In this document: positions 1 to 5,043 of the stretch, piece after piece
How positions within the stretch are numbered: position 1 is the first letter of the stretch
Layout of the letters: each line of letters opens with the position of its first letter
Origin: CAZQAA01 sp964591255
GTDB lineage: Bacteria > Desulfobacterota > DSM-4660 > Desulfatiglandales > Desulfatiglandaceae
Direction of reading: 5' to 3'
Assembly (NCBI GenBank): GCA_964591255.1
Contig: CAZQAA010000186.1
Span: forward strand, 1 to 5,043
DNA: 5,043 nt
Program-made: the position numbers and the translations under genes
Notes under the pieces: model-generated
Seen by the model: the letters and a program-made list of their open reading frames with translations, nothing else
Told to the model about the DNA's origin: nothing
The model's database searches: none

Positions 1-800
1 AGACTGAAATAATGTGGGGCAGTCTCGGCCGTAACGGGAAGGCCATCTTCTTTTGCCCTCCTGACAAGCTCAACCGAACCTGCTGTACTAACATGAGCTA
101 TATGCACAGGACAACCATTCAACCTGGCAAGCGAAATCTCCCTGAAAACCATAATATCTTCAGCGACAGAAGGAATACCCTGCAAACCCATCTGGGTCGC
201 GACAAGCCCTTCATGCATCACACCTCCTGCTGAAAGACTGACATCTTCAGGGTGTGAAATCACCAGTAAGCCATGATATCGCGCATATTCCATGGCCCTT
301 CTCATCACTTCACTTTTCGTCACCGGCAACCCGTCATCTGAAACAGCTACTGCTCCTGCATCTTTCAGATCACCAAATTCGGTAAGGCACTCTCCCTTTT
401 GTCCTACTGTAATAGCGGCTACAGGATATATTCTGGCCAGTCCTGCACGTCTGGCCTGCTTTATTATAAACTCAGTGACGGAACGGCTATCGTTCGGTGG
501 TACCGTATTAGGCATACATGCCAAGGCCGTAAACCCCCCTGCCACAGCAGCCATGGACCCGGTTTTGATCGTCTCCTTATATTCATGACCAGGTTCTCTC
601 AGATGGACATGCATATCGATAAAACCGGGGAGCACCAATTTTCCCGTTGCATCTATTATCCTGACTTCACCGCCGGCCCCTTCAAACGTATCGGGAGGCA
701 AAATTTCTACAATCCTGTCCCCTTCTATAACCAGATCAGCTTTTTCTACTACACATCTCACCGGATCAACCAATGAACCGGATCTAATCCAAAAAATCAC
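1..800 (-). CDS. pyrC: Dihydroorotase, class I type (3' end of gene outside window)
   Basis: Catalyses the reversible cyclisation of N-carbamoyl-aspartate to dihydroorotate, the third step of cytosolic UMP synthesis. The 266 visible residues open with a typical amidohydrolase N-terminus (IRSGSLVDP, residues 5-13). The metal site follows: DMHVHLREPG at 62-71 with His64 and His66, MPNT at 96-99, SDDG at 154-157 with Asp156 in the position used by class I enzymes instead of a carboxylated lysine, His183 in HPED, and His236 in HIAHVST. The C-terminal third, with the last metal-binding Asp, is beyond the left edge. The start is GTG at 800, which overlaps the pyrB stop as GTGA; GGAGG at 810-814 lies nine bases upstream. 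This start gives the expected family N-terminus, and the next candidate (TTG at 773) would remove it. The overlap implies translational coupling to pyrB. The identity is secure from the motifs; only the gene's end is unknown. Confidence 0.96.
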   Translation of the reverse strand, partial: MIFWIRSGSLVDPVRCVVEKADLVIEGDRIVEILPPDTFEGAGGEVRIIDATGKLVLPGFIDMHVHLREPGHEYKETIKTGSMAAVAGGFTALACMPNTVPPNDSRSVTEFIIKQARRAGLARIYPVAAITVGQKGECLTEFGDLKDAGAVAVSDDGLPVTKSEVMRRAMEYARYHGLLVISHPEDVSLSAGGVMHEGLVATQMGLQGIPSVAEDIMVFREISLARLNGCPVHIAHVSTAGSVELVRRAKEDGLPVTAETAPHYFS

Positions 801-1726
801 TCCTTAGATCCTCCAATCAGCAGATAAAGTATAGCCATACGAACAGCCAGACCGTTCGTAACCTGGTCCAATATAACTGAAAAAGGCCCGTCTGCCACTT
901 CGTTGACAATCTCCACACCTCGATTTACAGGCCCCGGATGCATCACAATCACGTCAGGTTTTGCCCTCTTGAGGATCTTCTCGGTCAGGCCAAAAAAAGA
1001 GGCATATTCTCTAAGGCTGGGAAAAAGGATAGTACTCTGTCTTTCCAACTGGATACGAAGCAACATGATAACATCCTTCCCCTCTACAGCTTCATTTGGA
1101 TCAAAAACAATATTCGCTCCCAGGTCTTCCACACCTACAGGCATCATAGTGGGGGGTCCAGAAACCGTCACTTCAGCCCCCATCTTGGTCAGTCCCAGGA
1201 TATTGGAACGGGCCACACGACTATGGGCAATATCTCCGATAATAGCTATCTTCAAGCCATTAATCCTTCCTTTTTTCTCCATAATTGTAAACATGTCCAA
1301 CAACGCCTGGGTTGGATGCTCGTTTGTCCCATCACCTGCATTGATAATGCCTGCCTCCACATTTCTGGCCAAAAGATGCGGGGCACCGCTTGAAGAATGT
1401 CGCAATACAATGATATCAGGATTCATGGCCTGAAGGTTTCGTGCAGTATCAATCAAGGTCTCTCCCTTTATCATGCTACTCCCGGAGGCAGACAAGTTTA
1501 ATGTGTCTGCACTAAGCCTTTTGGCAGCCATCTCAAAGGATATTCGGGTCCTGGTACTCGGTTCATAAAAAAAACTCACAATACTTTTCCCCCTCAGAGT
1601 TGGCACCTTTTTTATATCCCTCTGAGAAATCTCTTTCAGCGACTCTGCAGTATCCAGGATAAGCCGGATATCTGAAACAGATAATTGCCTTATACTTAGC
1701 AGGTCTTTATGTTCAAAGTCCCCCAC
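797..1726 (-). CDS. pyrB: Aspartate carbamoyltransferase, catalytic subunit
   Basis: Transfers the carbamoyl group of carbamoyl phosphate to L-aspartate, the committed step of pyrimidine synthesis in the cytosol. At 309 residues it has the usual length of a catalytic chain. The carbamoyl-phosphate domain carries STRTR at 57-61, the loop lysine in SMIKGET (Lys87), the RHSS stretch from Arg109 and HPTQ at 137-140. The aspartate domain carries RIQLERQ at 224-230 and HPGPVNRG at 263-270. The last motif separates it from ornithine carbamoyltransferase. No regulatory chain (pyrI) is seen between it and pyrC. In other bacteria such chains often form a complex with a class I dihydroorotase, which the overlapping pyrC makes plausible here; that is inference. 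The start is GTG with AAGGAG six bases upstream; no ATG occurs in frame before residue 66. An intrinsic terminator hairpin sits immediately upstream, so expression probably depends on readthrough or attenuation. Confidence 0.97.
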   Translation of the reverse strand: MGDFEHKDLLSIRQLSVSDIRLILDTAESLKEISQRDIKKVPTLRGKSIVSFFYEPSTRTRISFEMAAKRLSADTLNLSASGSSMIKGETLIDTARNLQAMNPDIIVLRHSSSGAPHLLARNVEAGIINAGDGTNEHPTQALLDMFTIMEKKGRINGLKIAIIGDIAHSRVARSNILGLTKMGAEVTVSGPPTMMPVGVEDLGANIVFDPNEAVEGKDVIMLLRIQLERQSTILFPSLREYASFFGLTEKILKRAKPDVIVMHPGPVNRGVEIVNEVADGPFSVILDQVTNGLAVRMAILYLLIGGSKE

Positions 1727-1732
1727 ACAAAA

Positions 1733-1738
1733 CTCCTT
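1733..1738 (-). promoter_or_regulatory. Ribosome binding site of pyrB
   Basis: AAGGAG on the minus strand, six bases before the GTG at 1726. It fixes that GTG as the start, rather than the out-of-frame GTG at 1728. It begins three bases after the T-run of the upstream terminator hairpin. Confidence 0.8.
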
Positions 1739-1741
1739 ATC

Positions 1742-1781
1742 AAAAAAAACCTCCTTGCCGCTTCATCAGCAAGGAGGTTTT
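1742..1781 (-). terminator. Intrinsic terminator after rplQ, possible attenuator of pyrBC
   Basis: A perfect 13-bp inverted repeat (1769-1781 pairs with 1746-1758) with a 10-base loop at 1759-1768. On the minus strand it reads AAAACCTCCTTGC, loop, GCAAGGAGGTTTT. The descending arm runs into eight consecutive T residues at 1742-1749, the standard form of a Rho-independent terminator. It begins 23 bases after the rplQ stop, a normal place for the end of the alpha operon. The T-run ends 15 bases before the pyrB start codon, which leaves almost no room for a separate pyrB promoter and leader downstream. It may therefore act as a partial terminator or attenuator. On the plus strand only four T residues follow the stem, so it should work mainly in the direction of the genes. 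Confidence 0.88.
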
Positions 1782-1804
1782 GAATTGCGGAAAACTATAC
1801 ACAA

Positions 1805-2365
1805 TCATTTACCGTCAATATCCTTTTCAATATCGGATTCGTCCGCTTTTTTCTTGGTACCGCTATTGTCCGGAACGGAATCATCTGTTCCCTTCTCGCT
1901 CACATTATCTTCCTGATTTAACTCCACATCAATCTTAGGTTGAACAACTTCTCCTTTTTGTGCTCTCTTTTTCTTGTCAGATTTATTTTTACCTGATTCC
2001 TTAATCTCATCAGGAGGCAATAACTGAACAATAGAAACAGGAGCCCCATCACCCTTTCTGTTTCCTTTTTTGATAATCCTGAGATACCCTCCCTGTCTGT
2101 CCAGATATCTATCCTTCAACTCCTCAAAAAGCCTATGTGTAACAGTCTTATCTGTGATATAAGCAAGGGCCTGACGTCTTGCATGCAAATCACCACGCTT
2201 TGCCAAAGAAATCATCTTCTCAGCCACCGGTCTTAGCACCTTGGCCTTTGCATCTGTTGTTTCTATCTGCTCATATTTAAACAGAGATGTCACCATATTC
2301 CTAAGCAACGCCCTACGATGACTCGAATTCCGACCTAATTTTTTACCTGCCTTTCTATGCCTCAT
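1805..2365 (-). CDS. rplQ: 50S ribosomal protein L17 with a long charged C-terminal tail
   Basis: L17 binds 23S rRNA in the large subunit near the exit-tunnel side. Residues 1-116 form the complete conserved domain: MRHRKAGKKLGR at the start, LLRNMVTSLFKYEQIETTDAKAK, then LRPVAEKMISLAKRGDLHARR, and the end GGYLRIIKKGNRKGDGAPVSIVQLL. Most bacterial L17 proteins stop about here, at 115-130 residues. This one continues for some 70 residues (117-186) rich in Lys, Glu, Asp, Ser and Asn, with few hydrophobic residues, and is probably disordered. The first part is lysine-rich (residues 123-138) and the rest more acidic. The gene starts at ATG eight bases after the rpoA stop; only a weak AGG-type Shine-Dalgarno is seen, so coupling to rpoA translation is likely. 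The stop is TGA. It is the last ribosomal gene before the terminator at 1742-1781. The core identity is certain; the role of the tail is unknown. Confidence 0.97.
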   Translation of the reverse strand: MRHRKAGKKLGRNSSHRRALLRNMVTSLFKYEQIETTDAKAKVLRPVAEKMISLAKRGDLHARRQALAYITDKTVTHRLFEELKDRYLDRQGGYLRIIKKGNRKGDGAPVSIVQLLPPDEIKESGKNKSDKKKRAQKGEVVQPKIDVELNQEDNVSEKGTDDSVPDNSGTKKKADESDIEKDIDGK

Positions 2366-2373
2366 ATCTTAAC

Positions 2374-3417
2374 CTATTTATCTTTCCCTTCTTCCTCTTC
2401 TTCAATATCTACATTATCAATCACATCAGCTGCCGGGAAATTATGTAATTCCATCCCCAGCGAAAGCCCCATCTCTGCAAGAATAGATTTGATTTCATTT
2501 AGGGACTTCCTGCCAAAATTTTGTGTCTTCAACATTTCTGCTTCTGTTTTTTGAACAAGCTCTCCTATCAGCTTGATATTTGCATTTTTCAGACAATTGG
2601 CCGAACGAACCGAGAGCTCAAGCTCAGACACAGGCCTGAAAAGATTCTCATTCAACTGCTCTTCCTCTTCTTCTTCCTCTTCTTCTTCTGGCTCCGGTTC
2701 CTCTTCAAAATTAATAAATGGATTCATTTGCTCCTTCAAAATTTTGGCTGCATAAGCCACTGCATCCTCAGGTAAAACACTTCCGTCGGTCCACACCTCC
2801 AATGTCAGTTTATCATAATCAGTAATCTGTCCAACCCTGGCATTCGTCACCACGTAATTAACCTTTAAAATTGGAGAAAAAATAGCATCTATAGCAATTT
2901 CTCCTATCTCCTGATCTCTTGATTTGTTCCTTTCAGCAGGGACATATCCTTTCCCCAACCTCACAAGCATCTCCATGTTGAGCTTGCCTTCCTTGGATAA
3001 TGTGGCAATATGCTGATCAGGATTAAGGACCTCCACTAGACCATGGGTATCAATTTCTCTTGCTTTTACCTCCCCCTCGCCGTCCCTGATCAGGTGTATT
3101 TTAGCCTCCTCGGCATCAATAATTTTCAACCTGATCTCCTTCAGATTAAGTATTATATCCGTCACATCCTCAAGTATACCGGGAATTGCACTAAACTCAT
3201 GGGATACCCCATCAAACTTAACGGAAACAATCGCAGCACCCTGGAGAGAAGAAAGCAAGATCCTTCTCAACGAATTGCCGATTGTTATACCAAATCCCCT
3301 TTCCAGCGGCTCACAAGTAAATTTCGCATAAGTATTCGAATAATCATTCTCATCAATTTCAATCCGCTTGGGTTTTATTAATTCACGCCAATTTTTGCTT
3401 TTTAGATCTGCCAACAA
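2374..3417 (-). CDS. rpoA: DNA-directed RNA polymerase subunit alpha
   Basis: Alpha dimerises to nucleate assembly of beta and beta-prime and contacts promoter UP elements and activators. The 347-residue protein is complete. The N-terminal assembly domain covers about 1-235, with LERGFGITIGNSLRRILLSSLQGAA at 38-62, EDVTDIILNLK at 83-93 and LGKGYVPAERN at 154-164. A linker follows with EEE-PEP and ten consecutive Glu at 244-253. The C-terminal domain (about 260-325) has SVRSANCLKNANI and NFGRKSLNEIK; Arg271, Asn274 and Lys304 match the DNA-contacting residues of the E. coli domain (Arg265, Asn268, Lys298). A short acidic tail ends the protein. The start is TTG: two TTG codons stand in tandem at 3417 and 3414, with GGGAGG at 3420-3425 and an in-frame TAG shortly upstream. 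Spacing (2 versus 5 bases) favours the second, which would shorten the protein by one residue. An 84-base structured spacer separates it from rpsD. Confidence 0.98.
   Translation of the reverse strand: MLADLKSKNWRELIKPKRIEIDENDYSNTYAKFTCEPLERGFGITIGNSLRRILLSSLQGAAIVSVKFDGVSHEFSAIPGILEDVTDIILNLKEIRLKIIDAEEAKIHLIRDGEGEVKAREIDTHGLVEVLNPDQHIATLSKEGKLNMEMLVRLGKGYVPAERNKSRDQEIGEIAIDAIFSPILKVNYVVTNARVGQITDYDKLTLEVWTDGSVLPEDAVAYAAKILKEQMNPFINFEEEPEPEEEEEEEEEEQLNENLFRPVSELELSVRSANCLKNANIKLIGELVQKTEAEMLKTQNFGRKSLNEIKSILAEMGLSLGMELHNFPAADVIDNVDIEEEEEGKDK
2659..2706 (-). repeat. GAA/GAG triplet tract encoding the Glu-rich RpoA linker
   Basis: An almost pure purine run of GAA and GAG codons, broken by a Pro-Glu-Pro segment, encoding RpoA residues 238-253 (three Glu, PEP, ten Glu). 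GAA and GAG alternate irregularly, so it is not a perfect microsatellite, but the run could still vary in length by slippage. It lies exactly between the two alpha domains, where length change would be tolerated. Confidence 0.85.
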
Positions 3418-3419
3418 TG

Positions 3420-3425
3420 CCTCCC
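3420..3425 (-). promoter_or_regulatory. Ribosome binding site of rpoA
   Basis: GGGAGG on the minus strand, two bases before the first TTG (3417) and five before the second (3414). It supports a TTG start for rpoA and favours the second codon by spacing. An out-of-frame ATG overlaps its first base. Confidence 0.75.
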
Positions 3426-3456
3426 ATATGCCCTATTTAACGGTTTATGGACCGCT

Positions 3457-3491
3457 GGCCTTAGTCATCAATGATCAAGGTAAGTAAGGCC
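3457..3491 (-). other. Inverted repeat in the rpsD-rpoA spacer
   Basis: GGCCTTA and TAAGGCC form a perfect 7-bp stem (3485-3491 with 3457-3463) around a 21-base loop, within the 84-base spacer between rpsD and rpoA. No T-run follows, so it is not an intrinsic terminator. A smaller CGGT/ACCG repeat lies beside it at 3441-3454. Possible roles are an RNA processing site, a translation control element for rpoA, or simple transcript stability; the sequence does not decide. Confidence 0.45.
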
Positions 3492-3501
3492 CTTCCATCC
3501 T

Positions 3502-4134
3502 CTATTTTGAGTAAAACTCAACAATAAGCTGTTCCTGAATGGGCATTGTAAGTCCTTCCCTGCTTGGTTGTGTCTGTAATGTTCCCCTGAAATTCTCTTT
3601 TTGGACTTCGACCCATTCAGGTATACCTCTCCTCACAACTGTTTCCATGGCCTCAAGGATCTGAGAGTTTTTACGACTACTTTCCTTTACCTCAATTACG
3701 TCTCCGACCTTCACCTGGTATGATGGTATATTCACCTTTCTACCGTTAACCAAAAAATGATTGTGCCTTACCAGTTGCCTTGCCTGGTTTCTGGAACAGG
3801 CAAACCCCATTCTATAGACCATATTATCCAACCGACATTCAAGCAAGATCAAAAGATTTACTCCGGCAACGCCTTTCTTTCTCTCGGCCCGAAAATAGTA
3901 ATTTCGAAACTGCTTCTCCAGAACGCCGTAAATCCTTCTGACCTTTTGTTTTTCCCTCAGCTGTACTCTGTAATCAGAATACTTTTCCCTGCGGTGACCT
4001 TGTCCATGCTGTCCGGGTGGATAAGGTCTCCTTTCATAAGAACACTTATCACTGTAACAGCGATCTCCCTTCAAAAACAATTTCAAGTTTTCACGCCTGC
4101 ACAGCTTACATGATAAACCGATATATCTGGCCAA
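3502..4134 (-). CDS. rpsD: 30S ribosomal protein S4, zinc-binding form
   Basis: S4 is a primary binder of 16S rRNA that starts assembly of the 30S body and helps keep decoding accurate; in E. coli and Bacillus it also represses its own operon or gene. The 210-residue protein has normal length. The N-terminal region carries four cysteines, Cys9, Cys12, Cys26 and Cys31 (CKLC then C-X4-C), the zinc-binding form of S4 that many bacteria replace with a cysteine-free copy. RRPYPPGQHGQ at 36-45 and the S4 RNA-binding domain at about 101-160 (RLDNMVYRMGFA, NHFLVNGRKVNIPSYQVKVGDVIEV) follow, and the protein ends in the typical EQLIVEFYSK. The start is TTG with AAGGAGG ideally spaced upstream, giving the standard MARY N-terminus. 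Spacers of 65 bases to rpsK and 84 bases to rpoA are larger than elsewhere in the cluster, and each contains an inverted repeat. Confidence 0.98.
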   Translation of the reverse strand: MARYIGLSCKLCRRENLKLFLKGDRCYSDKCSYERRPYPPGQHGQGHRREKYSDYRVQLREKQKVRRIYGVLEKQFRNYYFRAERKKGVAGVNLLILLECRLDNMVYRMGFACSRNQARQLVRHNHFLVNGRKVNIPSYQVKVGDVIEVKESSRKNSQILEAMETVVRRGIPEWVEVQKENFRGTLQTQPSREGLTMPIQEQLIVEFYSK

Positions 4135-4141
4135 TACTGAC

Positions 4142-4148
4142 CCTCCTT
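4142..4148 (-). promoter_or_regulatory. Ribosome binding site of rpsD
   Basis: AAGGAGG on the minus strand, seven bases before the TTG at 4134. It is the strongest Shine-Dalgarno in the window and confirms the TTG start. Confidence 0.85.
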
Positions 4149-4169
4149 CTCCCTTGTCTCTTTGTACGG

Positions 4170-4187
4170 GCTTAGAAAAGTCTAAGC
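4170..4187 (-). other. Short hairpin in the rpsK-rpsD spacer
   Basis: GCTTAGA and TCTAAGC form a perfect 7-bp stem (4181-4187 with 4170-4176) closed by a four-base loop (CTTT on the transcript). It begins 12 bases after the rpsK stop and ends about 21 bases before the rpsD Shine-Dalgarno. The following bases are CCGTAC, not a T-run, so it is not an intrinsic terminator. A processing site, a barrier to exonuclease, or part of an S4-responsive leader are all possible. Confidence 0.5.
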
Positions 4188-4199
4188 GTCCATTATTTA

Positions 4200-4595
4200 T
4201 TATACCCTTCGTCTTTTAGGAGGCTTGCATCCATTATGTGGAATTGGAGTCACATCTCTGATAACTGTAACGGTAAATCCCTCCACTTGAAGTGCCCTAA
4301 TTGCAGCTTCACGGCCGACACCCGGCCCCTTCACATGCACCTCTGCTACTCTCATGCCCTGGTCCATAGCTTGGCGAACTGCATCCTGACCAGCAAGTTG
4401 AGCAGCAAAAGGAGTGCTTTTCCTAGACCCCTTAAAGCCTACCCTGCCGGCACTTGATTGAGCAATTACATTTCCTTCCGGGTCAGTTACAGTTACAATA
4501 GTATTATTAAAAGTGGATTGCACATGAACAATTCCTGTAGGGATGTTCTTCTTTTCCTTTTTTGACCTGACCCTCTTTTTTACTTTTTTTGCCAT
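4200..4595 (-). CDS. rpsK: 30S ribosomal protein S11
   Basis: S11 sits on the platform of the small subunit, where it contacts 16S rRNA and the mRNA path near the E site. The 131-residue protein is of normal length. A basic N-terminal extension (residues 2-16, mostly Lys and Arg) precedes the conserved domain: GIVHVQSTFNNTIVTVTD at 21-38, SAGRVGFKGSRKSTPFAAQ at 48-66, VHVKGPGVGREAAIRAL at 86-102, and DVTPIPHNGCKPPKRRRV at the C-terminus. The Asn121-Gly122 pair corresponds to the Asn-Gly site that is converted to isoaspartate in E. coli S11. The start is ATG, 22 bases after the rpsM stop; only GGGGG at 4614-4618 resembles a Shine-Dalgarno and it lies 18 bases away, so initiation may depend on ribosomes arriving from rpsM or on the AT-rich, unstructured start region. 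The stop is TAA. Confidence 0.98.
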   Translation of the reverse strand: MAKKVKKRVRSKKEKKNIPTGIVHVQSTFNNTIVTVTDPEGNVIAQSSAGRVGFKGSRKSTPFAAQLAGQDAVRQAMDQGMRVAEVHVKGPGVGREAAIRALQVEGFTVTVIRDVTPIPHNGCKPPKRRRV

Positions 4596-4617
4596 AATAT
4601 TATACTGTTATAACCCC

Positions 4618-4989
4618 CTATTTTTTCCTTTTTCCCACAATAGACCTGCGAGGGCCTTTTCTCGTTCTTGCATTGGTGCTGGTCCTTTGCCCCCTAACAG
4701 GCAAACCTCTTCTATGCCGCAGGCCACGATATGTTCCCAAATCCATCAATCTTTTTATATTCATTGAGACCTCACGTCTCAAATCTCCCTCTACTTTGTA
4801 CTTCTCGTCGATTATTTTTCGTATAGAGCTTACCTGTTCACCAGAAAGATCATCTGATTTTACATTCCAGTCTATACCAGCCTCGGTAAGAATTTTTTGA
4901 GAAGACGTCCTGCCAATACCATATATATATGTCAAGGCTATCTCTATTCTCTTACCTCTGGGCAGATCGACACCTGCGATTCTGGTCAA
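4618..4989 (-). CDS. rpsM: 30S ribosomal protein S13
   Basis: S13 lies in the head of the small subunit, where it forms bridges to the large subunit and its C-terminal tail approaches the P-site tRNA. The 123-residue protein is complete: RIAGVDLPRGKRIEIALTYIYGIG at 3-26 (start of the helix-two-turn-helix domain), then RREVSMNIKRLMDLGTYRGLRHRRGLPVRGQRTSTNARTRKGPR, with the basic tail ending GKRKK. The start is TTG at 4989 with AAAGGAG eight bases upstream; an in-frame TAG six codons before it rules out a longer protein, and the N-terminus matches the family exactly. It is the first gene of the visible alpha cluster. In E. coli the leader before rpsM binds S4 to repress the operon, but only 54 bases of leader are seen here, so this control cannot be judged. 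Confidence 0.98.
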   Translation of the reverse strand: MTRIAGVDLPRGKRIEIALTYIYGIGRTSSQKILTEAGIDWNVKSDDLSGEQVSSIRKIIDEKYKVEGDLRREVSMNIKRLMDLGTYRGLRHRRGLPVRGQRTSTNARTRKGPRRSIVGKRKK

Positions 4990-4997
4990 TGTCCAAA

Positions 4998-5004
4998 CTC
5001 CTTT
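4998..5004 (-). promoter_or_regulatory. Ribosome binding site of rpsM
   Basis: AAAGGAG on the minus strand, eight bases before the TTG at 4989; it supports that unusual start. The remaining 39 bases to the right edge show no recognisable gene. A small CCATG/CATGG repeat (5021-5025 and 5036-5040) is too weak to name. Confidence 0.75.
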
Positions 5005-5043
5005 CTACCTAAATCTTACACCATGGACTAAAAAACATGGAAC

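Noticed and set aside
292..1433. Several plus-strand open frames opposite pyrC and pyrB
   Set aside because: They lie antisense to well-supported genes, lack good ribosome binding sites and resemble no known protein; they are shadows of the real genes.
1794..1799. TATAGT on the minus strand in the rplQ-pyrB gap, as a -10 box for pyrB
   Set aside because: No matching -35 lies at a suitable distance: TTGACG at 1813-1818 is only 13 bases away. One hexamer in an AT-rich gap is not enough.
2521..2775. Plus-strand frame with a phenylalanine and leucine-rich stretch that looks like a membrane segment
   Set aside because: The hydrophobic run is the antisense reading of the RpoA glutamate codons, so it is an artefact.
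3383..3427. Short ATG-started frame of 14 codons overlapping the start of rpoA, as a leader peptide
   Set aside because: It has no Shine-Dalgarno of its own, and its ATG overlaps that of rpoA; chance explains it.
4170..4187. Hairpin after rpsK as an intrinsic terminator
   Set aside because: The stem is followed by CCGTAC rather than T residues, and the operon continues into rpsD.
4990..5043. End of rpmJ (L36), or an S4-binding pseudoknot before rpsM
   Set aside because: The last bases show no recognisable L36 C-terminus in any frame, and 54 bases are too few to judge a pseudoknot.

Overview
The window is a compact block of bacterial housekeeping genes, all transcribed from the minus strand, so transcription runs from high to low coordinates. 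In that order it holds rpsM (S13), rpsK (S11), rpsD (S4), rpoA (RNA polymerase alpha) and rplQ (L17), which is the classical alpha operon. These are followed by pyrB (aspartate carbamoyltransferase) and the first two thirds of pyrC (dihydroorotase), which runs off the left edge. There are no rRNA or tRNA genes, insertion sequences, CRISPR arrays or phage genes, and no gap between genes exceeds about 85 bases.

The organism is a bacterium of moderate, slightly AT-rich composition. The proteins give no secure phylum. A C-terminally extended L17, an acidic RpoA linker, a zinc-type S4 and heavy use of TTG and GTG starts would fit a lineage outside the well-studied Proteobacteria and Firmicutes. 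A planctomycete such as the anammox group is a guess only.

Region by region: 4990-5043 is a short leader with the ribosome binding site of rpsM. At 3502-4989 lie three small-subunit proteins that belong to the 30S head and body assembly. At 2374-3417 lies the alpha subunit, preceded by an 84-base spacer with an inverted repeat. At 1805-2365 lies L17 with a 70-residue charged tail. At 1742-1781 is a strong intrinsic terminator hairpin, ending only 16 bases before the pyrB start. At 1-1726 lie pyrB and pyrC, overlapping by four bases (GTGA).

The first five genes couple ribosome and RNA polymerase production, with S4 the usual autoregulator of such operons in model bacteria. PyrB and PyrC catalyse consecutive steps of UMP synthesis. 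Five of the seven genes start at TTG or GTG, and in each case nearby stops, family N-termini or Shine-Dalgarno placement leave little alternative.

No clearly new biological system is visible. The points worth a second look are the terminator placed directly ahead of pyrB, the non-ATG starts, the L17 tail, the poly-Glu linker in RpoA and two intergenic hairpins.
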